This document shows positions 1-10,410 of a stretch of DNA of 64,000 bases, piece after piece. The position numbers and the translations under genes are program-made. Location of the stretch: positions 991,966 to 1,055,965 of the forward strand of contig VZTI01001047.1 in assembly GCA_013397865.1 (NCBI GenBank). Direction: 5' to 3'. Under the pieces are notes generated by a model. The model had not been told where the DNA came from. It did not search any database and saw nothing but the letters and a program-made list of their open reading frames with translations. Within the stretch, counting starts at the first letter, position 1, and each line of letters begins with the position of its first letter. The stretch is from Struthidea cinerea. Its lineage: Eukaryota > Chordata > Aves > Passeriformes > Corcoracidae.

Positions 1-577
1 TTTCTCCTTTTTTTTTTTTTTTTTAGCTTTTTGAGGAACACAGTATTTTCTTGAGGTAGTCTTTCATTTCCTCAGACTCTCTGGGGAATGTGAACCTGAG
101 ATTTGAAAATCCATTTTTCCTAGCTATTCTTGTTATGGATTTTCTATGAATCTACCTGTGCTGGAATCTCCTTGCCTAAAAAATAACCTAAAACAGGAAT
201 CTCTCCCATGGGATTTAGTTCTGAAAATAGCTGAGCTGATATCTGTTAAAGCACTTCAGTGTGGGCTGTAGTTAAATGCTGTGAACGTGCTCATGCATCC
301 AAATACTTGTAGGCAAGTTTTACAGGTGTTCAGTCGTGTCTGTATTTCAGGTCCTGGAGAACCTTAGTCTTGGTTAGTTTTAAGATGAAGAATTGTATTT
401 AAAGGCTGCTCACCCTTGTAGGTGAGCACTTCATCAGCGCTTTGTCAGATGGCTCAAAATCTGAGAGTCCTGTCAGTCCTCTGCGTGGTGCAAGAGGAAA
501 AAGCAGAAAACCTTTGGGAAGCTTGAAACAACACTGTGGTTAATGCTTGTAATTCCCTCTCCCCCTGAATTAACTAG
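1..577. other. HGFAC intron, partial
   Basis: This is intronic sequence before the first recognisable exon. It opens with a T-rich run (about 8-24). I looked for the upstream half of the kringle domain, with its Cys-Leu-Pro-Trp type motif, and did not find it, so that exon lies before the window. Nothing else is supported here. Confidence 0.6.
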
Positions 578-663
578 AAATCCAGATGATGATGATAAGC
601 CATGGTGTTACATCATGAAGGACAACAGTTTGTCTTGGGCGTATTGTGACATTCCGACTTGTG
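578..663 (+). CDS. HGFAC: HGFAC exon: C-terminal half of kringle
   Basis: The acceptor TTAACTAG precedes 578 and the donor GTATGT begins at 664. The exon opens with the third base of an Arg codon and reads NPDDDDKPWCYIMKDNSLSW then AYCDIPTC, the conserved last third of a kringle with three of its disulfide cysteines. It ends one base into a codon (phase 1). Confidence 0.93.
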
Positions 664-3600
664 GTATGTAAAGGCTTTCTTAAAATCCATATTATAAATC
701 AATGAAGATTTATTGATACTACAACAAGCTTTCACTGTATAATTTTGAATCTTCTACTGTTCCCAGGAATGTTGAGTATTCTACTGTTTCCAGTAAACAA
801 CAGGCTTCTTTTGCATTTTTTTGGAGTTGTGATACAATCTGTGATTCTTGTCCTGAAATAGCAGCAGTGTCATACTACTGTTTTGGTCACAATCATGCCA
901 ATATCCCCAAATTTTCTGCTAGAACATGCAAGGTACCAGAAATGACCGATGTTTTGGTACAAATTGTCATCATCCTGGGAGTTACAGGCCCAGAGAAGGG
1001 AGTGGGCCTCTGTGAGCAAAGAGAGGTCTACATCCTGAAGATGTATGAGACATGGTATTTAATTTGAAAATATAAAGATTCTGGTAGTCTGATGCCATAT
1101 CCCTTTTTATCTCAGCAAGGAGGGAAAGGAGGCCACCAGTTCCAGACAAAGTAGATAGTTCTGCAGGTACCAAAAGACCATGTGGAAGAAGACATAAAAA
1201 AAGAAGTTTTGTGAGACCTAGGATTGTTGGGGGATCTTCATCTCTGCCTGGATCTCATCCCTGGACAGCAGCTATATATATTGGAGAGAGTTTCTGCGGT
1301 GGAAGCCTGGTTCAGACTTGCTGGGTAGTGTCAGCAGCACACTGCTTTGCTAACAGGTAAAGTGTGACAGTGGGTCCTCACAACAAACCCAGACTGAAAA
1401 AGAAAGAAGATGAGATTATAAAAGACCAATGTGTCAAAAGGAATTTCTGGCAATTTGAATACTCTTCATGATCTAAAAAATGGCTTGGAGTACTATAATC
1501 TCATAAGCCCTTGTCTTGATCCTTAGGGAGTCCCAAAGAATCCAGACACACTGACTGAAGGAATAAGGTAGGGTGAAGCCGCATACAGAATGGGGCATCG
1601 CATGTGCAAGAATCTGCAGGGGAATAGAAGTATTTATCTTCTTCTTGGTTACCTTTTTGAATGTTTATGCCTGTTTTGAGATACAACAGAGATGACTATG
1701 CTCACTGCTGTGTTTTGTTCAGAAAGGCTGAGAGCCAAGCAATGATTTATTGGAGACAATAAATTACTGTTGGTTGACACAAATAGAGTGGGCTGAGCTT
1801 TCCAAAAAGCCACATGGAAGAACTAAACTGTCAAACTTCTGAAGGTGATTTTCTTCACAGATTTTTTCTCTCCTGTGGGACACTGGAGAAAATATTGATT
1901 AAAGGATGTGCTTACTTTATTCTAAATACTTAATTTTCTACAAATGTTCAACACTTTCCCTGATTTCAGTTTGATCACATTGAAAGGAAAAATATTACAT
2001 CATTTGATACCCATTGTTCCTTTGCATAGTAAAGAAGCCAAGAGAAACAGAGAACCTTGTGCCAGAATATAGACACTGATAGCTTGTAGAGCTAATAATA
2101 CCACTGTGAATGCTGTACTGAAGCATTTGTAGCTCAAGCCACAATGCATTTGTTTTTCAAATGTTGTGAAATAGCTACTAACTTTGGCAGCTGTTCAGGA
2201 CATTTCCACCCACTTCCAGCTGGTCGTTTGGTACGTACAGATTTTCCATAATTACTGCATTGTAATCTGTGCTCTTCTGTTTGTTTAGTACCTCTGGTAG
2301 TCACAATTCCAACTGTTTTCCACTAGGCGACAATAGATACCTGTGCAGCTCAATTATTTCTTTTTTCTTTTCTGTAACCCCTCCTGTTTTCTTTCTTTTC
2401 CTGAATGAACCATCTGTAAGTCATAGTAGAACAATTCAGTGCTTCTAAAATTATTCCAAATACTGTTCCAGAAAGTGAACTTCCACTGTGTTACAGGCCC
2501 AAACTTTGATTTTCAAGGAGGTTGATTTACTACTGCAAAAACACTGAGAAAATCATGGCCTTACATATTGATTGAAGAACATTTTATTGTCTTCTTGTAT
2601 TCCAGTAATACAGAATAAACTTAGCCCTTTCCTTTGTTAACCTTAAGCATAGTTCTTGTAACAGGGTTGCTGCTGTCTTTCTGCATTGCAATTGGCCAGA
2701 CTCTCTTTCCTCTGAGTCCATGGCTGCTGATCATTGTTGTGTAATCAGTACTGGGGGAGGCTCTGTGGTGTTTTTGTACCTGATGGGCACAGAAATGCAA
2801 CCAGGGAAACTGCAGTGATGCAAACCACTGTGCATCTGTGCATGATCTGTGACACCAGATATTTTCTTCTCCTGCACTCGATAACAAAACATAGGAGTCC
2901 TCCAGTGTTGAAGACACTTGCTAACTAAATTCACTGCAGACTTATGCAGATGCAGATTGAATTGGCTTTAGAACAAGAGTGAAATGTGAATTCTGTTGCT
3001 TTCAAAGCTAGAGAATATATTGCCTTTTCTAAACACTTTCTGACTATTCCCAAATGTCCCTTACTTCCTAGTTGCTGTACTGGTTCTTATTAGTTTTCTT
3101 TCCTAGGACACTGGATATCAGAGGACTGTGGTCTTAAAGTAAAAAACTGATAGTTGGAAAAGATTGTGTGAATTGCAAATACCGTGTTCTCCTCTGGCTG
3201 TGGATTTTCCCTTTAAATCTGTATGCTGTTGGGACTCCACCAGGTTGCTTTTGATTCTGGACAACAGATTTAACATAGATCAAACTAATCTCAGAGCAGA
3301 ACTGGTGATATCTTTTAGGTGGAAGCTGCCCAGATGTTCCTGAGTTGGCAACGTGCCAACACCTTTAAGTCTTGGCCCATGCCTGTAATTGTTTTTAGCA
3401 GACTGGATTCCCAGAGAAACGAGATATCCACCACTGACTCATCTTTTGAGATATATATATATATATATAATAGATTTGATCTTTTGATCCCTCATTTCTT
3501 TCTGAGAAGTTTTTGTACTTACTGGCAAAGCCAGCTTTAAGTTAACTCAAATTTCTAGAAGGGGTGTTTACACCCCCCAAAGGTCCTTGTTAGCCAAACA

Positions 3601-6600
3601 GCAGCTAGGCAGCAGTGCCTGTGCTGGCCTTCTCCTTCCTTCAAGAAGCAGCAGCCTTTAATTAGGCTAATCAGGACCCACAGAGCTCGGGGCTCACTGT
3701 AACATTTGTTATCTTTTTCCTTGCCCTCAGTAAGCAGGAAGCCTGGGAAAGAGGTAAAGGCATTATGAGAGGGTGAACAATGGACACGGTGGGAGGCTGG
3801 GGTTATAATGGTTCATAGGATACCCAGCCATCGGAAAATCAGCTGCATTTGTCCTGCTAATCACAGAACTGCTTGTTCTCTCTTTTGTATTACAGTCCTC
3901 TAAAATCCACTATTAGAGTAGTTCTGGGTCAACAAATATTTAATAAAACGACTGATGTAACACAGACTTTTGAAATAGAGAAATACATCTTGCATCCTCA
4001 GTATTCCGTGTTCAATCCTACTGACCATGATATTGGTGAGTATTTTTGTTCAGACAGTTTTATTTTCCATTTACTCGACCTAGTTTCAAGTTTAGTTGGT
4101 CTGTTAAAAACTGCCTTTAGAGTGGAAAAATCATAGATACTATAGAGGCTTTTGAATGCAGAGGGTTCTTAGTTCTACCAGAGTTATAATAGCATCTGAA
4201 AGCTAGACAAATTCAAATGAAAAATAAATTGCAAATTTTAAATAATTATGATAATTAGCCTTTGGAGCAATTTACCTAGATGTGTGGCAGATTCATCATC
4301 ACTTCAAGTCTTTGTGAGATTAGGCATTTTTTCAACTGAACCAGAAGCTGTAGGCTTGATGCAGGAATTACTTGGTAAAATTCTATTGTCTGTATTGTAT
4401 AACGGATCTGACTAGATGAATATAATAACCCCATCTGCTCTGAAAATCTGTGGTACTAAGAATCATTTTTTACCCTGAGATAGATTTAAAAATCAGCTGT
4501 CTTATCAGTCAGAAGTTAAATGCCCTTCTGATTGACCTTATAATATTAGTCAGAATGACAATAGAACAGCAACTTCTTATTTTCTGATCTGCTCTTGTGA
4601 AAGTTGTCACGTCACCTCAGGGCATCAAGCTGTGTGAGCACTTTTTCTGTGAGACTATTTAATAGCCTGACTTTGGGAATATTTTAGGTCAGGCTTTTTT
4701 TGCTCCCAGATGGTATTTTCTACTATGTAGCAAAAAGCATTCAAGTTCTGTGTTGGTGGGAGCTCTGTCTCAGCATACCAGGAGACAAACTAGATTCAAG
4801 GCACTACTCTGCTCTGAAATATCCTGGTGAAAACCACTCATGATGCTTTGAGATCTCATAGCTTTTTTAATTACTCTGAAATTAGGTAGGCATGCCTCAC
4901 CAGTGTGCTATGTCCAAAACTAGGGAGAGCTGAACATGGAGTGCCTAAGACGAGCCCCATTGCAAGAATAAACGAGAAGGCAGAAACTGTGTTGGGGGAG
5001 GAAGATGCAGGGGCTTGTTCTGTCCAGTCAGTGATTTCTACTGATGCAGTAGAAGAGTTGTTTCCTGCTGAAAATAATTTTCTAAAGGAAACAACTATCA
5101 CATGAGTGTTTGCTAGGAAATTTGAGGGACTCAGAAGCAGGCAGAGTTAGTGGGGAAGAGGAGCAAGGTGAGGAAGAGCAAGCTGCTGAGTGTGGGAGCA
5201 AGGTTTGTGTGGGCTTCTCAGGCTGTGAGATACTGCTTCTGTGTTCTGCTAAGGCCAAAAACTGTAGCTGGTAGAGAAATAAGACTATCCAGTGACATCA
5301 CTTGCTTTCCACACAGCTGTGCTCACAAAACCTTGAGCTTCCAAAAGGCCTGATGAGAAGGTTTAATAGGTGTGTCCACATTACCTCAGCTTTGTTCTTT
5401 TTGATTGGTGTGGCAAAGCCAACATGCTGCCCTTGTTCCACCCAGTACAAAGCTCCCTTTGCTGCTTTACAGCCAAATGAAAGGGATTTGCTACAGGGGA
5501 ACCAATTTTTGAAATCTTTCAGTATCAATCTCATGATGCTGCACAGCTTCATATTTACACTGTTCTCAGCCCCATGACTGGTTAGTAAAGATTGTGTAGG
5601 TTACGTAACACTTTGTAGCTTCAAGAAGCTTGGTTTTGAAATGTCCTGAGGTTTTATTCCTTAATTTTAAAGATCTTGAATTTCGCTGAACTCAGTGATA
5701 ACAGAACGCAAAATACACCAGCTATTGGAGTAATTAATTTTTTAAATGGAATTGGAATTAGGCCAGTGGCCAGGCTTTCAGAAGCAGTGAGTATTTGCAC
5801 GTCCCACTTATTTCAGCTGAAAGTTGGGGATATGTCACTGTTATTTAACTATAAGGTGGGAGGAAACATGTATTTTCTATCTTCCCCCTTCTCTACAGAG
5901 GCAGTGAAGCAAAATCTGCTCAGTGAGCACAGCATAAAATAAATATTCCCACAAGGGGAGTAGCTGAATGTTTCAGCCTTCAATTTGCTGTGAAATCAGG
6001 TGCTGTTGAGATGAGTCTGTCTGTCTTTGATTGAAATATCTTAATTAAGAGAGGCTTAGGGGATAATTAAATTTGTATCTGAGACCCATTACTGCCAATC
6101 CCATTAAAGAAAGGGAACAGTCACTTCTTCCTCCTGTATTTTCTGTTTTTCTGTTCTGCAGCTTTGATTAAGCTGAAGAAGAATGGCCAACGTTGTGCTG
6201 TCAAGTCCCAGTTTGTTCAGCCCATCTGCCTGCCAGAAAGTAATACTGTTTTCCCTGACCAGTTGAAATGTCAGATTTCTGGATGGGGACACAAGCATGA
6301 GAGTAAGTGAAACGAGAGCTGTTGTCTGTAGAAAAAAATGATGATAATAAAAACATAATGCTCAGGTATATGTTATACAGCTGAGAGTTTGGTAAAATAT
6401 TTTGCAAGGGACTTCTGGTGGGATTCTTTTTACCTACCTTTAGCATTTACAACATTTACATCTGAAATAGTCATCCTGAACTTCCTTTATAGTCCTTGGA
6501 ATTTGGAGTGTGGTTCCCTTTACCAAATATTTGCACCAATTTTTGGATGGGATGAGCCATGAGCTAGATAGATTCCATGGACTGGGAGGGGAGAAAGTAG

Positions 6601-9600
6601 CTGACTGTAGTGCCAACACGTGGCACTTTAGTAAAATGTATCCTACCCCTGATTTCTTCAAGTAGGTAACCAAGACTGCAAACCAAATACAATCAATTTA
6701 CTAGTCAGTGATGGAGGGGATTTTTAACTTCACCATCAAGAAACTTTGAAAACGTCTATAGGAGAGGCCAGATAGACTTTGGGCTAAGTAGTGCTTACAC
6801 TCAGCTTGAGAGAGGTGGAAAAAAATCATCCCATCCTTTCAGAGGAAGAATTTAGGATTATGAGGCTGGACGATGCTGCTTCAAGACATATGTAGGTAGA
6901 TGAGAAGGATTGAGGAGCTGGCTGCCACATTTTCATGAGACACGTAGTATGAGCAAATGTCCTGGTCTAAATGTGTAGTCTAAAGACAAAAAGAAGTAAT
7001 GGAGTGTTCAATAAATGGATGATTTATTATCAGTCTGGAAAGAGGTGAGGTCAGGAGTGCTGGGTTACTGTTCCTGAGTCTCTAGAAAATGAGAGAACCC
7101 AAAGTGGATTAATGGCTGGACATTGCAATACTGTTATTTTAAAAGGCATGGAGTCTGACTGGAGAATCAGAAAGTGATCACTATAAAAATTATTATATTT
7201 TAAAGTTGTCCAAAATATGAACATTACTGAGAGGTGTTAAATGTGTTTATTGTGTGTTAAATGTGTTGTATTGTGCCTTGCGTTTTGATGTTATGCTCAT
7301 GACATTCTATAAAAATGACTTTCATTTCCTTTCTTGGAATTTTTTAAAGATATATCTGGTTATTCGGATGTCCTGCAAGAAACACTGGTTCCACTTATTC
7401 CTGAGGAGAAGTGCAGAAGTCCTGAAATTTATGGAACAGAATTCACAGAAAATATGTTCTGTGCTGGCTACTTCGATAGCAAATCCGATGCTTGTCAGGT
7501 AATGCTGGGTGTCATGTCTAGGCAGGTGATAGAAATGTATTTTATTCAGAAATGTTGCAGTGTTACAATTCTTACTTTTGATTTTATAGTGTCCCTAAAG
7601 AAAAGAACCTTTTGTGACTGCTTCCACTTTCATTTTTTTATCATGTTCAGTGTCAATTAAGCTCTACAGAAGGATTCCAGGGTATTATATTCCTCCTACC
7701 TTCACATAAGGCAGTGGCTGTGCACTGGAGGGTGTGTTGTTCTAGCTCCTGAGCCTGCAGGTGGTGGCAATGGATTGCTGCCCAGCTGGCAGGGATGTGC
7801 TGGCAGGAAAACCAGCGTGAACCTGTGTGGGGCCAAATCCCAGAGCTCCTGCCTTTTGCCTGAGGGGAAAATAAGGACACCTGGGTAGGAGGTGAGGAGC
7901 AGTGGTGAGGTTTGGAGGAAGGAGCTGAGGTTTCTACAGTGGCTGTGACTGAATGGTGTAGAATGTCAGTCAGTTGGAAACTGTGTTATGTAACCTCAGT
8001 CTATCACGGAATGACCTCATGCTCTTACTACTTTGAATTATGTCACACCTTGGCTCTGAACAAGGATGCAGAATTGTTGTGGTGATAGATGAGACTTCTT
8101 AAAATGAAGGATCAGATTATTCCTTACATAAAACTTCAGATTTTATCTACAGTTCATTTTGAAGGAGGAGGGTTTTGCTCCATTAGCATAAAGTCATGAA
8201 AAGGCAGCACATAGCTAATAGTTGGCAGTGTAAGTGGAGCAAGGAATATCATGTATATTGTGTGCTGAAAGCCCTGTTGAGGTCATAAACATATCCAAAG
8301 AAAGGTGTCAAGAGTGAAATGGCAGCAGCCAGCAGTAGCTCAAGGCCAGGGCTGAGACTGAGGCTGCAAGTGTTCACACTAGCCAGAGGGATGGAAACTA
8401 CCCTGCCTGCCCAGATCCCCACTTGCACTTTCCCAGGAAGTGCAAATGCAAGAGACAGCATTACAGCTCATTGTCCCTCCTTGCCCTGGAAAAACAGAGA
8501 TCAGGAATGAGAGGGAGAAAAGAAAGTGGAGAGAAGGGGAAAGGAGCTGCACAAAGACAAGTGGTCTGGAGAGAATTGCAAAGTCTGAGAAACGGCGATT
8601 TAGAGTCACAGATGTTGCTGAAGAACGGTGCTCATGACATGAAAACATTATTAGCGAGTCAATAATTCATTTTTCCCTATTGTCAGACTTGTAGTGTAGT
8701 CTGAGGAGAAATAATGTAGACCTCTTAATGCAACAACAGATGCAGATGACCTCTGGGTTTTCTTAAGGCACACTTAGGATATTAACCTGTAAACAATCTG
8801 TTATGTATAAAAATATTCCAAGACCAGGAAACTTCAAAGAGATGATGTGTTTTCCTTGATTATTTTTAAAAGATTTTCTTGGAAACTTTCTTTAATCAGT
8901 GCACTGATGCCAAAATTACAGTCAATTACACTAGTTGTGAAAAATAAGCAAACAAGCCAGACTTCATCTGATATCCTTCACTCATCACAGAAATCTCCTT
9001 GTATAAAGGCAACACAATTTTCCTATGTATTTTGGTCTCAAGGAATTTTCTTTTGAGATAACAAAAAATATATTTCTCCTTGGTCTCAACTTAGAGTGAT
9101 GGCTGCTTTCACCAGTACCATTTACTAAGTCACATTTTTGATTTCTAAGATTTTAATTTCTCTAGAAAGTCAACCTAAGAGTAATAATAATAAATCTCCT
9201 TATCCTGAATGCTTTCAAGGTTTAATATAAGTAGAAGTGTTCCAAATTAATCCTTTCTGTAGTGTAGATAGGGCTGCTTTTTGGTTTATAGTTTAATGAC
9301 AAGGCAAATACTCAGTAGCAAATTCAAACACATGCAAAACCCCATATGCCACATAAAATTACAGCATCCCACAAAGTGTGTCTGTATGCAACACCTTTCT
9401 TTGAAAACTCTCATGTTGTCTGAAAGTTGCAATAAACTGCATCGAGAAACTCTCCAAATGCACCCATGTAACCCCTTCGTGCAGTGCTGATATTACAACA
9501 GTGCCGAGCCTCAAAGGCTCGTTCACTTCCATTGAAAATGATCTAAATCAACCATGCTTTTCAGCAGATGTCTGAAGCTGAAAGCATTTCATATTTTTAA

Positions 9601-10007
9601 ACAAAATCTGATATTTTGATACTTTTGTTTAAAGTGTAATTAAAAACATCCACCGTTACATTAGAGTGTGTCTAAAAATGCTTTCTATAATGAAACTTCA
9701 GTAAACAGCTGCTTTATTTTTTTTTTTAAAGTTTAAATCTCATGTGCAAATATTCCTACTTTAGTATTTTCCCAAACTGATCTTCTTCTGACTGCTTTCT
9801 ATCAAATTAGATAACCTTCACTTACTTTTAATGCAGGGAGATTCTGGTGGACCTCTGGCCTGTGAGAAAGATGACATCTCTTATCTCTATGGAATTATCA
9901 GCTGGGGAGATGGCTGTGGCAGAGTCAACAAACCTGGAGTATATACACGAGTGACAAACTATGTAACGTGGATTAATGAGAAAATAGCCCCCCGAAAAGC
10001 TAGTTGA
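578..10007 (+). CDS. HGFAC: HGF activator serine protease, 3' six coding exons (5' end outside window)
   Basis: Coding segments are 578-663, 1116-1356, 3896-4035, 6162-6302, 7350-7498 and 9837-10007. They join in frame to 308 complete residues plus stop. HGFAC is a plasma zymogen made mainly in liver; once cleaved it activates pro-HGF. The visible part is the end of a kringle, a basic linker (RPCGRRHKKR) carrying the cysteine expected to tether the light chain, the activation site PR|IVGG, and a 244-residue S1 protease domain, close to the human length. The triad is His (1340-1342), Asp (4029-4031) and Ser (9843-9845, in GDSGG). The S1-pocket Asp, six residues before the Ser, predicts cleavage after Arg or Lys. 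Sequons NKT and NIS match positions glycosylatable in human. Near-identity to remembered human HGFAC (VLGQ, TTDVTQTF, IEKYI, SVFNP, QFVQPICLP) separates it from HABP2, F12 and PLAT. No frameshift or stop is seen. Confidence 0.96.
1116..1356 (+). CDS. HGFAC: HGFAC exon: activation linker and catalytic His
   Basis: The acceptor TTTTTATCTCAG precedes 1116 and the donor GTAAAG begins at 1357. It encodes a basic linker, a single Cys in RPCGRR, the KKR cluster, then the activation cleavage PR|IVGG with Ile at 1223-1225. The new N-terminus starts the protease domain. SAAHCF carries the catalytic His at 1340-1342. The exon ends two bases into a codon. In human, thrombin cleaves at the equivalent Arg. 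Confidence 0.96.
3451..3469. repeat. (AT)n microsatellite
   Basis: An uninterrupted AT dinucleotide run of about 19 bases in an HGFAC intron. Confidence 0.95.
3561..3600 (+). promoter_or_regulatory. Candidate hepatocyte motif cluster in HGFAC intron
   Basis: An inverted repeat GGGGTGT-TT-ACACCCC (3561-3576) contains TGTTTAC, a forkhead/FOXA core. It is followed at once by CAAAGGTCC, which resembles an HNF4 half-site, and then GCCAAA, an NF1-like half-site. HGFAC is a liver gene, so an intronic enhancer is plausible. This rests on short motifs only. Confidence 0.3.
3896..4035 (+). CDS. HGFAC: HGFAC exon: catalytic Asp
   Basis: The acceptor TTGTATTACAG precedes 3896 and the donor GTGAGT begins at 4036. 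It encodes 46 complete codons, including VLGQQIFNKTTDVTQTF and FNPTDHDI. The second Asp of DHD (4029-4031) is the triad Asp. NKT is an N-glycosylation sequon at the position of human NRT. Confidence 0.95.
6162..6302 (+). CDS. HGFAC: HGFAC exon: protease domain middle
   Basis: The acceptor TTCTGTTCTGCAG precedes 6162 and the donor GTAAGT begins at 6303. It reads ALIKLKKNGQRCAVKSQFVQ then PICLP and CQISGWG, standard S1-family landmarks. The Cys in RCAV is the one expected to bridge to the light chain in this family. Confidence 0.95.
7350..7498 (+). CDS. HGFAC: HGFAC exon: S1 pocket region
   Basis: The acceptor TTTTTTAAAG precedes 7350 and the donor GTAATG begins at 7499, phase 0. It encodes the NIS sequon (its Asn codon is split over the junction), LVPLIPEEKC, MFCAGYF and SKSDACQ. 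The Asp of SDACQ is the primary specificity residue (chymotrypsin 189). Human has Cys where this copy has Ser in FDSKSD. Confidence 0.95.
9837..10007 (+). CDS. HGFAC: HGFAC terminal coding exon: catalytic Ser
   Basis: The acceptor TTTTAATGCAG precedes 9837. It opens GDSGGPLACEK with the active-site Ser codon at 9843-9845, then GIISWGDGCG and KPGVYTRV, and ends at TGA 10005-10007 after 56 residues. The tail (APRKAS) is a few residues shorter than the human one. Confidence 0.96.
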   Translation, partial: GDSGGPLACEKDDISYLYGIISWGDGCGRVNKPGVYTRVTNYVTWINEKIAPRKAS

Positions 10008-10233
10008 ACAGTTAAATATGCTAAGATTTGAAGTAGGGTTCAGGAGTCTTTTGGTTTTATTGAAATGGCATAAATATTTTATTATAAGCTGGTATGAAAA
10101 CTGTCATGGTAATTCTCAGCAATTCCAAGCCAGACCACCAAAAGCAGGCCTCCTCCGTCTGATGTCAGCAGCCTTGACCCAGCATTCTAGGGCTGTGGAT
10201 TGCTCAACATACACGACTGTCTTTATTTGTCGT

Positions 10234-10239
10234 AATAAA
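10234..10239 (+). terminator. HGFAC: Candidate HGFAC poly(A) signal
   Basis: AATAAA lies about 230 bases after the HGFAC stop codon. Two further AATAAA copies at 10397-10402 and 10405-10410 are alternatives. Which one is used cannot be told from sequence. Confidence 0.5.
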
Positions 10240-10396
10240 AAACTCCAAACATGTCGAGACAGTGCACAAAAATCTACAACTCTCTGTCTGCTTGGTGGAT
10301 TACATAAAAAGTGATTTGATGTATTTTGCGGTTTCTGGTGGAGCTGTCATCCCCCAAACCAACCTGTAATGACACTGTCCTTGTATTCTCAGTTGA

Positions 10397-10410
10397 AATA
10401 AAAAAATAAA
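10397..10410 (+). terminator. HGFAC: Alternative HGFAC poly(A) signals (two AATAAA)
   Basis: Two AATAAA hexamers sit close together about 390 bases after the stop. They would give a roughly 410-base 3'UTR. Confidence 0.4.

Larger units (their letters stand above)
664..9836 (+). other. HGFAC: HGFAC introns
   Basis: The introns are 664-1115, 1357-3895, 4036-6161, 6303-7349 and 7499-9836, all GT-AG. The only features I can support inside them are an (AT)10 tract at 3451-3469 and the motif cluster at 3561-3600. ORFs of 60-108 codons inside them lack family resemblance and look like chance. Confidence 0.7.

Noticed and set aside
2621..2934. Overlapping ORFs of 64-98 codons on both strands in an HGFAC intron
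   Set aside because: Mutual overlap in several frames, no recognised motif, and location within a verified intron.
7650..7880. GC-richer patch in the HGFAC intron thought to be a CR1
   Set aside because: No CR1 landmark phrase could be matched; left as unexplained intron.
578..10007. HABP2, F12 or PLAT instead of HGFAC
   Set aside because: Specific phrases around the activation site, TTDVTQTF, SVFNP and SKSDACQ, plus DOK7 next door, fit HGFAC only.
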